DNA from: an uncultured Clostridia bacterium
GTDB lineage: Bacteria; Bacillota; Clostridia; TANB77; CAG-508
Direction: 5' to 3'
NCBI GenBank assembly: GCA_944386685.1
Contig: CALXCA010000009.1
Span: 1 to 62,119, forward strand
Length of the DNA stretch: 62,119 nucleotides
In this document: in pieces, positions 17,619 through 26,841 of the stretch
How positions within the stretch are numbered: the first letter of the stretch is position 1
Layout: every line of letters begins with the position of its first letter
Notes under the pieces: model-generated
Seen by the model: only the letters and a program-made list of their open reading frames with translations
The model's database searches: none
Told to the model about the DNA's origin: nothing
Program-made: the position numbers and the translations under genes

Positions 17619-19909
17619 ATAGGAGCAAATCAGTACCCTTAGTACAAAATGAAATGATATTTAATAATAAACTAATATCTCAAAGCTATGTGCCATTTGT
17701 ACAAAATACAAATTATAATGTAATACAAACTAATAATGCTCAAACAGGAACTGTATTAATAAATAAAACACAAAATACAATTACTAATCCAACAAAAGTA
17801 CAAGTATTAAAAAATATAGAAAATAAAATGGATAATTCAAATGATTTAACAAAACAAAAAATAAAAGCAAGAGCAGAATTAAAAATAATATTTAAGGAAA
17901 TAGAGAGAAAAGAATTAACAGAAGATGAAAACAATGATTTAAAACAAAAAATAAAAGAAGTAGAAAAAAAATATCCTAATACTGTAACAGAGAAAACAAT
18001 AACAAAACTTTGTGACAATTTTAAAGTTAAATTACCAGAAGAAAACATTCAAAACATGCCAAATCAAGTAGTAACTCAAAGTACAGAAAATAATGAAGGT
18101 AATAAAGAAACTGAAGATAGTAACTTAAAAAGTAATGAAGAAAACATGCAAAGTGCAAAACAAAATTTACAAAAAATAAATAATGATATTAATCAGAAAA
18201 CAAATCAGGTAAATAAAAGCCAAGTAAAGAGAACTGGAAGAAGTAAGGAAGAGAAAGAAAAAATAATAGATGAAATATTTAGTGATATTTTTATTCAAGA
18301 AAATTCAAATGATATAGATATAACTAGAATACAAGGAAGTGATGTACCTATTATATCTTCATATCTATTAGAGTATAAAAATCCTAAAATTCAATCAAAA
18401 TTTGATAGTATTTTAAAAAAGTTTGATGAATTTACTGATGAAAACTATATTGATAATCTTAATAATTTAGATGGCTATTTAGATATAAAAAGTTTATATC
18501 AAATTTATAAATTATACTCATTAGGGAAAAAAAGCAATGACGGAAAAAATATTTTAATAGATATTGATAAAGAAAAAGCTAATAAGTATTTAAATGCTAT
18601 ATTCATTTATGTTAATTTTCTAAGAGAAAAAACTAATGAAAAAAATTGTACTGCTATAGAAAAAATAAAGAATGAAGCAAGATTCTGTAATATATTAGAT
18701 TTTCTACCTTTGAATAAAGAGTTGACAGTTCTTAATTTTATGAAAGAACTAGAAGATACAAAAAGAAATAATATTAAATCTAATAGAGAAAATTTAAAAG
18801 AACAATTAGTTAAATTTGATGAAAAAATAAAAAATAATGAAAAAATAAATTTATACAATTTAGAGATACTTGGAGATATATATTATAATGGCATAAAATC
18901 TACAAATGGAGATGTTATTATGAAGCCAAGTAAAATAAGATCAATGGAAATTTATGAAAAAATACTTTTAGATTATCCAAATTCTGAAAATGATAAAATA
19001 TATAATAGATTATATAATTTATATAATGATAATACTCTTCCAATATATGATAAGGAAAAAGCAGAAAAAATTAGAAACATAATGATTCAGAAAAATATTA
19101 AAATAGAAAAAACAAATGCATCTCAAGAAGAAATTAAATCTTCAAAACCTTGTACATATATTTGTAGTGATTTGCATGGAGAATATAATGCATATAAAAC
19201 AATAATAAACAGATTAGGAGAAAATGATAAATTATATATTTTAGGTGATGTAATAGATAGAAAAGAAGATGGAATAAAAATATTACAAGATATAATAAGA
19301 AGACAAGAAAAAGGACAAGTTGAATTTTTAATGGGTAATCATGAATTGATGATGTTACAAACAATACTTGGAAACGAAGAATGCAAAGAAAATTGGTTTA
19401 AAGAAAATGGTGGAGAAGTTACATATAGAGATTATAAAAAATTGCCATTAGAAGAGCAAATAAAAATAAAAGAATTCTTATTAAATACAAATATATATAA
19501 ACAAATAAATGAAAATAATCAAGATTATTATTTGGTACATGCAAAAGCTATACAAGATGAAGAAAAAAAGAGCCAAACGTATAAAGAAATGATGGAACAA
19601 GGATTAGAAAGTAAGATTAAGGAAGCACTATGGACCAGAGTAGGAACTCATGAAGGTGATTGCAAGGATTATGAAATAGCAAAAAAAGATGTTTTTACAA
19701 TTATTGGTCATACACCTGTTAACAATAGCTTAATAAACTTTAAACAAGGATATGTAGATATAGATTGTGGAATTTCATATGATGAAAAGTTTGTATTTGA
19801 TGGACAGGTTGCATTAGTTAATCTAACAGATGGAACAGTAGAATATTTTAGTGGAGAAAGCATAAAAGAAAAGTCAAAAGAAAAAGAAAACAATAATGAA
19901 GAAAGATAA
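17609..19909 (+). CDS. Protein with C-terminal PPP-family serine/threonine phosphatase domain
   Basis: The last 250 residues contain the PPP metallophosphatase motifs in order: CSDLHGEY, LGDVIDRKEDG, MGNHELMML, LVHAKAI, IIGHTPVNN and DIDCGI, supplying the dinuclear metal ligands and catalytic His. The first 500 residues are Lys/Asn-rich, helical and unrecognised, with a low-complexity stretch at about 100-215. The longest frame starts inside a promoter; ATG at 17654 is a more plausible start, though without a strong ribosome site. It probably dephosphorylates a protein substrate. With the vWA and AAA+ genes it recalls phosphorylation-linked vWA systems such as TerY-P, but no kinase is present here. 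Confidence 0.8.
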   Translation: MVHYRSKSVPLVQNEMIFNNKLISQSYVPFVQNTNYNVIQTNNAQTGTVLINKTQNTITNPTKVQVLKNIENKMDNSNDLTKQKIKARAELKIIFKEIERKELTEDENNDLKQKIKEVEKKYPNTVTEKTITKLCDNFKVKLPEENIQNMPNQVVTQSTENNEGNKETEDSNLKSNEENMQSAKQNLQKINNDINQKTNQVNKSQVKRTGRSKEEKEKIIDEIFSDIFIQENSNDIDITRIQGSDVPIISSYLLEYKNPKIQSKFDSILKKFDEFTDENYIDNLNNLDGYLDIKSLYQIYKLYSLGKKSNDGKNILIDIDKEKANKYLNAIFIYVNFLREKTNEKNCTAIEKIKNEARFCNILDFLPLNKELTVLNFMKELEDTKRNNIKSNRENLKEQLVKFDEKIKNNEKINLYNLEILGDIYYNGIKSTNGDVIMKPSKIRSMEIYEKILLDYPNSENDKIYNRLYNLYNDNTLPIYDKEKAEKIRNIMIQKNIKIEKTNASQEEIKSSKPCTYICSDLHGEYNAYKTIINRLGENDKLYILGDVIDRKEDGIKILQDIIRRQEKGQVEFLMGNHELMMLQTILGNEECKENWFKENGGEVTYRDYKKLPLEEQIKIKEFLLNTNIYKQINENNQDYYLVHAKAIQDEEKKSQTYKEMMEQGLESKIKEALWTRVGTHEGDCKDYEIAKKDVFTIIGHTPVNNSLINFKQGYVDIDCGISYDEKFVFDGQVALVNLTDGTVEYFSGESIKEKSKEKENNNEER

Positions 19910-19948
19910 TTAAATTTTAAAATAACTATCTCGAATGTAAAAAAATAA

Positions 19949-19977
19949 TTTACATTTTACATATAAAGTGGTATAAT
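19949..19977 (+). promoter_or_regulatory. Promoter of cassette gene at 20.0 kb
   Basis: TTTACA (19949-19954), 17 nt ending AAAGTGG, TATAAT (19972-19977). The AAAGTGG before the -10 recurs in the cassette promoter at 36.9 kb. Confidence 0.75.
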
Positions 19978-20023
19978 GCAAGTACGTTACTTAAACTTTG
20001 GTCAAGTAATAAGGAGGCAAAAC

Positions 20024-20371
20024 ATGGATAAAGAAAGAATTCGGTTAGTTCTCAATCCCGTGAGTAAAACTCACAATTTCATCAGTGTGATTATTCCTAT
20101 TTCTTATGATAGGAATGATACTATGCTGGAAGCTGAAATTGATAAGGTGCTGAAAAGGCGGAAGACCCTCCCTGAAATTCTCTCCTTTGATATGGAAAAT
20201 CGTTTTATCAGGCATTTGAAAGAGATTGTTCCCATCGATGAGATGCACAGGGGAGAATCCAACCAGGTTGGAACTTATATTTCTTTGCACATTCTTCGGA
20301 ACGAGATTAACAAGGGAATTCGTCTGACTGAACTCAGGGAGCTCGTAGAAGACTACAATTATTTCACCTAA
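20024..20371 (+). CDS. Hypothetical protein in a self-contained, G+C-richer cassette
   Basis: A 115-residue soluble protein (MDKERIRLVLNPVSKTHNF...). Codons such as CTC, CCC, CGG and GGG, rare elsewhere in this window, are common here, and the region is visibly richer in G+C than its flanks. AAGGAGG lies 7 nt before the chosen ATG; a longer frame from 19976 begins inside the promoter -10. The gene has its own consensus promoter and GC-rich terminator, so it looks like a recently acquired autonomous unit. No family recognised. Confidence 0.75.
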   Translation: MDKERIRLVLNPVSKTHNFISVIIPISYDRNDTMLEAEIDKVLKRRKTLPEILSFDMENRFIRHLKEIVPIDEMHRGESNQVGTYISLHILRNEINKGIRLTELRELVEDYNYFT

Positions 20372-20381
20372 TGTTCTCCAT

Positions 20382-20414
20382 AGCCCTCTGCAGAAATTGC
20401 AGGGGGCTTCTTTA
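20382..20414 (+). terminator. GC-rich terminator of the 20.0 kb cassette
   Basis: AGCCCTCTGCA pairs with TGCAGGGGGCT around GAAAT, then TCTTTAT. Confidence 0.85.
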
Positions 20415-20510
20415 TATATTTTATATGTATATAACAATTCAAAACCCGCGTTATTGTTTGTGCATCTAATTTAAAGTTAGTAAATTTTTTTATTAAATTA
20501 CAAAAAAATA

Positions 20511-20539
20511 TTGAAAAAAATTCCAAAATATAATATAAT
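20511..20539 (+). promoter_or_regulatory. Promoter of the T-box-valS unit
   Basis: TTGAAA (20511-20516), 17 nt, TATAAT (20534-20539). Confidence 0.7.
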
Positions 20540-20589
20540 AACAACATATTAAAAAACAAGAAAAAAGAGGAGTACATCTATACTTGTTT

Positions 20590-20868
20590 TACAGAGAAAG
20601 AAGTTATAAGCTGAAAGCTTCTAAATAAAGGTAGATGGAAGGTAGCTTTTTTAGTTGATATTCCGAAAAATAAATTAAAAAATTTATAATAATTAAATTT
20701 GTAATAATTTAAAATAATTTTTTAATTTAAAAATAATAATTTAAAGTAAGAATATCCGTGTGGTTACGTTATAAACTTAGAAAGAGAAATTATTAGAAAT
20801 AATAATAATTAAGGTGGTACCGTGAGATATAAAAACTCGCCCTTTTGTTTAAGGGCGAGTTTTTGCCT
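20590..20868 (+). promoter_or_regulatory. T-box riboswitch, valine
   Basis: The T-box AAGGTGGTACCGTGAG (20811-20826) precedes a terminator in which ACTCGCCCTT pairs with AAGGGCGAGT (about 20835-20860) before TTTTT. The specifier region reads ATGGAAGGTAGC, giving GTA (20642-20644), a valine codon, consistent with the valS gene downstream. Confidence 0.92.
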
Positions 20869-20966
20869 TTGTATAAGAAAAAATTAAAAGACAGAGCAGA
20901 TTTAGTAAGGCTTTTCTTAAAAATCAAATTATAAAAAAATTAAAGAAAAGAAAGGAATGAAAACAT

Positions 20967-23639
20967 ATGAGTAATCATAAATTAATGGATAAATACAATC
21001 CAAAAGAATTTGAAGAAAAATTATATAATGAATGGGAGGAAAAAGGATATTTTAAGCCATCAATGGATAAAACAAAAGAAAGTTTTTGTATAGTAATGCC
21101 ACCACCAAATGTAACAGGAAAACTACATATGGGACATGCCTTAGATGGAACAATACAAGACATTTTAATTCGTTTTAAAAGAATGTGTGGATATAACACA
21201 TTATGGGTTCCAGGAACAGACCATTCTGCAATTGCAACAGAAGTTAAAGTTGTAGAAAAAATGAAAAAAGAAGAAGGGCTTACTAAAGCAGATGTAACAA
21301 GAGAACAATTTTTAGAAAGAGCATGGGCATGGACAAAAGAATTTGGTGGAACAATTCAAAAACAACAACGTAGACTTGGTTGTTCATGTGATTGGACACG
21401 TTCAAGATTTACAATGGATGATGGATTATCAGAAGCTGTTTTAGAACAATTTGTAAATTTATATAAAAAAGGATTGATTTATAAAGGAACAAAAATGATA
21501 AACTGGTGTCCATCTTGTCATACATCACTTTCTGATGCAGAAGTAGAATTTGAAGAAGAAGCTTCACATTTATGGCATATAAAATACCAAATTAAAGGAA
21601 CAGATAGATATGTAATAGTTGCAACAACAAGACCAGAAACAATGCTTGGAGACACAGCAGTTGCAGTACATCCAGATGATGAAAGATACAAAGACATTAT
21701 TGGAAAAACATGTATATTACCAATAATGAATAAGGAAATTCCAATAATAGCTGATGAATTTGTAGAAAAAGAATTTGGAACAGGTTGTGTAAAAATTACA
21801 CCAGCACATGATATGAATGACTATCAAGCAGGATTAAGACATAATTTAGAAATAGTAGAAGTATTTGACGATTCATCTATAATGGGAGATTTAGTTCCAG
21901 AATATAAAGGATTAACAACACTTGAAGCACGCAAATTAATTGTAAAGAAATTAGAAGAAATTGGAGCATTAGTAAAAACAGAAGATTATACACACAATGT
22001 AGGAAAATGTTATAGATGCCATAATACTGTTGAACCAAGAATTTCTGAGCAATGGTTTGTAAAAATGAAAGAACTTGCGGAACCAGCAATTAAAGCTGTA
22101 AAAGAAGATGACGTAAAATTTGTACCAAAGAGATATGAAAAAACATATTTTAATTGGATGGAAAACATACAAGACTGGTGTATTTCACGTCAGTTATGGT
22201 GGGGACATAGAATTCCAGCATATTATTGTGAAGAATGTGGACATATTAATGTAGCAAAAACTGCTCCAGATAAATGCGAAAAATGTGGTTCTACTAAATT
22301 ACATCAAGATGAAGATTCTTTAGATACATGGTTTAGTTCAGCATTATGGCCATTTTCAACACTTGGCTGGCCAAATAAAAATTCAGAAGATTTAAAAACA
22401 TTTTATCCTACAAATGTATTAGTAACAGGATATGATATAATATTTTTCTGGGTTGCAAGAATGATATTTTCTGGATTAGAAGTAATGAAAGAAAAACCAT
22501 TTAGTGATGTATTAATACATGGAATTGTAAGAGATAGCCAAGGCAGAAAAATGTCAAAATCTTTAGGTAATGGTATTGACCCATTAGATGTAATTGAAAA
22601 ATATAGTACAGATGCATTAAGATTTTCTTTAATCCTTGGAATCTCACCAGGAAATGACATAAAATACATGCCAGAAAAATTAGAACAAGCTTCAAATTTT
22701 GCAAATAAATTATGGAATGCAGCTAAATTTGTTACAATGAATTTAGTACCTGATGAAAATATATTAGATTTTGAAAATAAGATTACAGATAAAAACGGAA
22801 AATATAATAATGAATTTTTAAAAATTGAAGATAAATGGATTTTAAATAAATTAGACGAACTAATAAAAACTGTAACTCAAAATATAAATGATTATGACTT
22901 AGGTATTGCTTTAGATAACATATATAACTTTATATGGAATGAATTTTGTGATTGGTATATTGAAATTGCAAAATCTAGATTATATAGTGATAACCTAGAA
23001 GAAAAAACACAAGTATGCTTTGTTTTAAATGAAGTTTTAAAAGATAGTTTAAAATTATTACATCCATTTATGCCATTTGTTACATCAGAAATATATTCAA
23101 AATTAGTAAAATTAGATGAAAAAGCTTTAATGGTTTCTGAATGGCCTAAATTAATTAATAGAGTAAATTATGATAAAAATAATGATTTTATAGAAAATGT
23201 TAAAGATGTTATTATTCAAATTAGAAATGTAAGAGCTAACAGAAATGTGCATCCAACAAAGAAAACAAAATTAATATTTGTAACAAATAAATATAGAAAC
23301 GAGATTGAGGAATCAAAATCATTTATTGAAAAATTAGGATTTGCAAATGATGTAATTATTCAATCTAATAAAAATAATATTTCACAAAATGCTATTTCAA
23401 TTATTTCAAATGAAATGGAAGTATATATTCCTTTTGAGGAATTAGTTGATGTAGAAGAAGAAAGAAAAAGATTAGAAGAAGAAAAGAAAAAAGTTTTATC
23501 AGAAATTGACAGAGCAAGTAAGATGTTATCTAATCCGGGCTTTGTAAATAAAGCTCCAGAGGCAAAAATTAATGAAGAAAAAGCAAAACTTGCTAAATAT
23601 CAAGAAATGCTAAAGAGTATTGAAGAGAGATTGAAATAA
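20967..23639 (+). CDS. valS: Valyl-tRNA synthetase
   Basis: Class I synthetase that charges tRNA-Val and edits misactivated threonine. The signatures are PPPNVTGKLHMGHAL (HIGH region), the editing-domain region TTRPETMLGDTAVAVHP, CISRQLWWGHRIPAYYC, and GRKMSKSLGNGIDP (KMSKS). A C-terminal coiled coil (EERKRLEEEKKKVLSEIDRA) is typical of ValRS and contacts the tRNA. At 890 residues it is full length. GAAAGGAATG precedes the start. Expression is controlled by the T-box upstream. Confidence 0.98.
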   Translation: MSNHKLMDKYNPKEFEEKLYNEWEEKGYFKPSMDKTKESFCIVMPPPNVTGKLHMGHALDGTIQDILIRFKRMCGYNTLWVPGTDHSAIATEVKVVEKMKKEEGLTKADVTREQFLERAWAWTKEFGGTIQKQQRRLGCSCDWTRSRFTMDDGLSEAVLEQFVNLYKKGLIYKGTKMINWCPSCHTSLSDAEVEFEEEASHLWHIKYQIKGTDRYVIVATTRPETMLGDTAVAVHPDDERYKDIIGKTCILPIMNKEIPIIADEFVEKEFGTGCVKITPAHDMNDYQAGLRHNLEIVEVFDDSSIMGDLVPEYKGLTTLEARKLIVKKLEEIGALVKTEDYTHNVGKCYRCHNTVEPRISEQWFVKMKELAEPAIKAVKEDDVKFVPKRYEKTYFNWMENIQDWCISRQLWWGHRIPAYYCEECGHINVAKTAPDKCEKCGSTKLHQDEDSLDTWFSSALWPFSTLGWPNKNSEDLKTFYPTNVLVTGYDIIFFWVARMIFSGLEVMKEKPFSDVLIHGIVRDSQGRKMSKSLGNGIDPLDVIEKYSTDALRFSLILGISPGNDIKYMPEKLEQASNFANKLWNAAKFVTMNLVPDENILDFENKITDKNGKYNNEFLKIEDKWILNKLDELIKTVTQNINDYDLGIALDNIYNFIWNEFCDWYIEIAKSRLYSDNLEEKTQVCFVLNEVLKDSLKLLHPFMPFVTSEIYSKLVKLDEKALMVSEWPKLINRVNYDKNNDFIENVKDVIIQIRNVRANRNVHPTKKTKLIFVTNKYRNEIEESKSFIEKLGFANDVIIQSNKNNISQNAISIISNEMEVYIPFEELVDVEEERKRLEEEKKKVLSEIDRASKMLSNPGFVNKAPEAKINEEKAKLAKYQEMLKSIEERLK

Positions 23640-23650
23640 TTATGTATAAA

Positions 23651-23700
23651 ATCACAAAAGTCGTTTGAAAAATGTGAGAAATATCACAAAAGTCGTTTGA
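23651..23700 (+). repeat. Direct repeat at the valS terminator
   Basis: ATCACAAAAGTCGTTTGA occurs at 23651-23668 and again at 23683-23700; the second copy forms the left arm and loop of the terminator. Confidence 0.85.
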
Positions 23701-23718
23701 CTTTTGTGATATTTTTTT
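23680..23718 (+). terminator. valS terminator
   Basis: AATATCACAAAAGTC pairs perfectly with GACTTTTGTGATATT around GTTT and is followed by a T-run. Confidence 0.85.
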
Positions 23719-23725
23719 GTATAAT
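23697..23725 (+). promoter_or_regulatory. Promoter embedded in the valS terminator
   Basis: TTGACT (23697-23702), lying in the loop and right arm of the terminator, is 17 nt from TATAAT (23720-23725). It would drive the ATPase gene 20 nt downstream. Confidence 0.7.
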
Positions 23726-23745
23726 ATATAAAGAGGTGATAGAAA

Positions 23746-25051
23746 ATGTATAGATATAAGATTGAAGATTTAAAGCAATGGAAAAATTCTAAAGACAGAA
23801 AACCTTTAATAATAAGGGGAGCAAGACAAGTTGGTAAAACTTGGCTTATGAAAGAGTTTGGAAAAAAATATTATGAAAAATGTGCATATATAAATTTTGA
23901 TGATAATATTAGAATGGAACAATTATTTTCTGAAGATTTCAATATCGAAAGAATTATACAAGGACTAAAAATAGAATCTGGAGTAAATATTGAACCAGAA
24001 AATACATTAATTATTTTTGATGAAGTACAAGAAGTACCAAAAGCTTTAACTGCATTAAAATATTTTTATGAAAAAGCTAATAAATATCAAATAATTGCAG
24101 CAGGTTCTTTACTTGGAGTTGCAATGCATGAGGGAACCTCTTTCCCTGTTGGAAAAGTAGATTTTCTAGATTTATATCCATTAAATTTTTACGAATTTTT
24201 GGAAGCATTAGGTGAACGGAGAATTAGTAAAGCTTGTTAAGAGCAATGATATAGATATGATTACTGTATTTGCAGATAAATTAAAATCATATTTAAAACA
24301 ATATTTTTATATAGGTGGAATGCCAGAAGTTATTGCTGCATATATACAGAATAAGGATTTTAATGAAGTAAGAAGAAAGCAAAAATTATTATTAGAAGCT
24401 TATGAGCAAGACTTTTCAAAACATGCTCCCAATAATGTTGTACCTAGAATAAGACAATTATGGAATAATATACCAACACAGCTTGCTAAAGAAAACAAAA
24501 AGTTCATATATGGTTTAGTCAAAGAAGGTGCAAGAGCAAGAGAATATGAATTAGCATTATCATGGTTAATAGACTGTGGTTTAGTTTACCAAGTAAACAG
24601 AGTAAATGATTGCAAAATTCCTCTATCTGCATATCAAGATTTCAATGCATTCAAATTATATTTATTAGATGTTGGTTTATTATGTGCAATGGCAGATGTA
24701 GATGCAACAACTATTATTGAGGGTAATGAAATTTTTGTGGAATTTAAAGGGGCTTTAACTGAACAATATGTTTTAACAGAATTAAAAACTAACACAACTG
24801 AAAATGTTTATTATTGGTCATCAGATAGAGGCTCTTCAGAAGTTGATTATATAATTCAATTTGGAAGGGATAACATTCCAATAGAAGTAAAAGCAAATGA
24901 AAATTTGCAAGCTAAAAGCTTAAAAACATTTGTGCAAAAATATAATACGAAAATAAATGTAAGAACATCAATGGCAAATTATAGAAAAGAAGATTGGCTA
25001 ATTAACATACCTTTATATTTGATTGGAAATATAAGAGAAATATTGAAATAA
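23746..25051 (+). pseudogene. AAA_14/DUF4143-family ATPase, frameshifted
   Basis: The first frame (164 residues) has Walker A IRGARQVGKTWLM and Walker B LIIFDEVQE, and reaches FYEFLEALGE before going out of frame and stopping at 24240. The second frame (from about 24212) resumes with GELVKLVKSNDID and YIGGMPEVIAAY and ends with the nuclease-like segment GSSEVDYIIQ ... IPIEVKANENLQAKSLKTF. Together they make a standard ~435-residue member. The break is a single-base shift around 24205-24215. AGAGGTGAT precedes the start. Such ATPases are often scattered, variable genes; this copy is probably inactive unless the shift is an error. Confidence 0.85.
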
Positions 25052-25052
25052 A

Positions 25053-25214
25053 AGAGTATTATCAGGCAGATCATACTTAGATATGAAAGAAAATTCATAT
25101 TTCGAAATAGAAGAAAGTGCTAAATATGGAGACCAATTAATTACACTTTGTACGTACGATTATTGGGCAAAAGATGCAAGATTGCTTATAGTGGCAAAAG
25201 AGATCACAAAATAA
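25053..25214 (+). pseudogene. Class B sortase remnant, C-terminal end
   Basis: In frame before the stop at 25212 the sequence reads SYLDMKENSYFEIEE, then GDQLITLCTYDYWAKDARLLIVAKEI. The spacing matches the end of sortase B, where TLSTC carries the catalytic Cys and the following Arg (here in DARLL) assists. The usual Cys position is Tyr here, with a Cys two residues earlier. No N-terminal part remains. It is a decayed fragment between the broken ATPase and yabP. Confidence 0.6.
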
Positions 25215-25217
25215 ATA

Positions 25218-25255
25218 TTCCCTGGAAATGACAATGGCATTTCCAGGGAAATTTT
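25218..25255 (+). terminator. Strong terminator after the sortase remnant
   Basis: TTCCCTGGAAATG pairs perfectly with CATTTCCAGGGAA around ACAATGG, followed by ATTTT. It presumably belonged to the lost sortase gene. Confidence 0.85.
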
Positions 25256-25444
25256 ACTGAATAGGAAAAACTTGATTTTTCCTATACAAGAACAAATTAA
25301 AAAAATCAAAGATTTTCTTATTTGTTATAGATTCAAATTCGAAGCACAAAGTTAAAAGAAAAATTTAGTTCTAAAAAATAGAAAAATCGCATATTATAAT
25401 TTAGTATAAAGAAATTAATTAAAGTGAAAGGAAGTTATTAAATT

Positions 25445-25747
25445 ATGATAGAAGAAAGAAAAAATGTTAATGTAAATACAAATGTTGTACAAAATATAAT
25501 TTTAGAAAATAGAGAAAAATTAAGTGTATCTGGAGTAAATGATGTGCTTAGTTTTGATGATCAAGTTGTAATGATAGATACAGAACTAGGTTTACTTACA
25601 GTTAAAGGAGAGAATATTAAAATAAACAAATTAAGTTTAGATACATCAGAAGTTATTGTTGAAGGTGAAATATCAAGTTTAAATTATAGTCAAAAAAGTC
25701 AAGAAAAAAATAGTGGAAGTTCAATATTAAGTAAAATTTTTAAATAA
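25445..25747 (+). CDS. yabP: Sporulation protein YabP
   Basis: A 100-residue YabP/YqfC-family protein: ENREKLSVSGVNDVLSFDDQVVMIDTELGLLTVKGENIKI is the family core. YabP is needed for normal spore assembly together with YabQ. GTGAAAGGAAG precedes the start. It heads the conserved yabP-yabQ-divIC cluster seen in spore-forming Firmicutes. The role is from established knowledge of Bacillus; conservation of function here is inferred. Confidence 0.9.
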   Translation: MIEERKNVNVNTNVVQNIILENREKLSVSGVNDVLSFDDQVVMIDTELGLLTVKGENIKINKLSLDTSEVIVEGEISSLNYSQKSQEKNSGSSILSKIFK

Positions 25748-25776
25748 AATTAATATTAATATGAGAAAGGTAAAAA

Positions 25777-26265
25777 ATGGTAGAAGATCAAGCACTTATA
25801 TTTATTGTTTTTACATTTACAGGAATTCTATTAGGAATATTATTTGACTTTTTTAGAGTTTTTAGAAGAACATTTAATACAATTGATTTTATTACATATT
25901 TAGAAGATATATTATACTGGATTTTAGCAGGAATAATTGTTTTATATAACATATGGTTTTTTAATAATGGAGAAATTAGATTCTTTATGATTATAGGAAT
26001 TATAATGGGAGCTATTATTTATTCTTTGCTATTTAGTTCTATTTTAATAAAGATAGAAACAATGCTTTTGACTAAATTAAAAAATATTATAATGTTTTTT
26101 TATAAAATAATTATAATTCCTATAGAAAAAATAATAAAATTTTTTGCTTTTTACACTAGTAAAATTAATATTATAGCAAAAAAACAAAATAATAAATCAT
26201 CAAAATTAAGTATTTTAAAGAAAATTAAAAATAAAAAGGGGAATTTTAGAAAAAATGTAGAATAA
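25777..26265 (+). CDS. yabQ: Sporulation membrane protein YabQ
   Basis: A 162-residue protein with three to four hydrophobic segments in the first 95 residues (FIVFTFTGILLGILFDFFRV, then ILAGIIVLYNIWFF and FFMIIGIIMGAIIY), then a basic Lys/Asn-rich tail. This architecture and the position right after yabP identify YabQ, a spore-cortex/coat membrane protein. AGAAAGG precedes the start 29 nt after yabP, consistent with one operon. Confidence 0.88.
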   Translation: MVEDQALIFIVFTFTGILLGILFDFFRVFRRTFNTIDFITYLEDILYWILAGIIVLYNIWFFNNGEIRFFMIIGIIMGAIIYSLLFSSILIKIETMLLTKLKNIIMFFYKIIIIPIEKIIKFFAFYTSKINIIAKKQNNKSSKLSILKKIKNKKGNFRKNVE

Positions 26266-26299
26266 TATATTATATGAGTTTTTTATTTGGAGAGTACAT

Positions 26300-26584
26300 A
26301 TGAAAATTAAAGGAAAATTATTAGTTCCCATATTCATTATAGTATTAATTATATGGGTAGTTGTTTTAATAAAACAGCAAATAAATATTGCACAATATCA
26401 AAAAGAAATAGACGATTTAACTTCAAAAATAAATCTAGCACAAGAAGAACTAAACCAAAATAAACAAAATTTAGAAGAAGAAATTAATAAATCAAATTCA
26501 TTAGAATATATAGAAAAAGTTGCACGTGAAAAACTAGGAATGTATTTACAAAATGAAAGAGTTTATGTCGATAGTAATTACTAA
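26300..26584 (+). CDS. divIC: Septum formation initiator, DivIC/FtsL family
   Basis: A 94-residue bitopic protein: a basic start, one transmembrane helix (about residues 6-24), a coiled coil (KEIDDLTSKINLAQEELNQNKQNLEEEINK) and the C-terminal signature YIEKVAREKLGM typical of DivIC/FtsB. It joins the divisome with FtsL and DivIB. TTGGAGAG precedes the start. Position after yabPQ matches Bacillus and Clostridium gene order. Confidence 0.88.
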   Translation: MKIKGKLLVPIFIIVLIIWVVVLIKQQINIAQYQKEIDDLTSKINLAQEELNQNKQNLEEEINKSNSLEYIEKVAREKLGMYLQNERVYVDSNY

Positions 26585-26621
26585 AAATCCCTAAAGTTTA
26601 AACGTTTAGGGATTTCTTTTA
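26583..26621 (+). terminator. Terminator of the yabPQ-divIC unit
   Basis: AAATCCCTAAA pairs with TTTAGGGATTT around GTTTAAACG, then CTTTTATTTT. Confidence 0.85.
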
Positions 26622-26639
26622 TTTTATTCTGTAATATAA

Positions 26640-26673
26640 TTTGAATTTTCAACTACAAGTAGAAAATCTCAAA
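26640..26673. repeat. CTACAAG-loop hairpin, copy 1
   Basis: TTTGAATTTTC ... GAAAATCTCAAA encloses CTACAAG. An inverted, related copy is at 39905-39938. Confidence 0.5.
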
Positions 26674-26841
26674 TAGTTAGCAGTTATAACTTTTTATACA
26701 ATAGAAAAAATATAAAATTTTTATTGCATAAATATAAAATATTAAATCTTTTAAAAAATCAAAAAATCCATAATTAAAACTAAAATAAAAGTAAAAAAAT
26801 TTTAATATTAAATACAAAAATAAATATATTAGGAGGTAGTT

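Noticed and set aside
19134..19364. 76-codon minus-strand frame
   Set aside because: Shadow of the phosphatase domain; hydrophobic composition is typical of antisense AT-rich coding sequence.
20024..20414. Prophage remnant at the cassettes
   Set aside because: No capsid, tail, terminase, repressor or integrase genes adjoin the cassettes; only the single-gene layout resembles phage morons.
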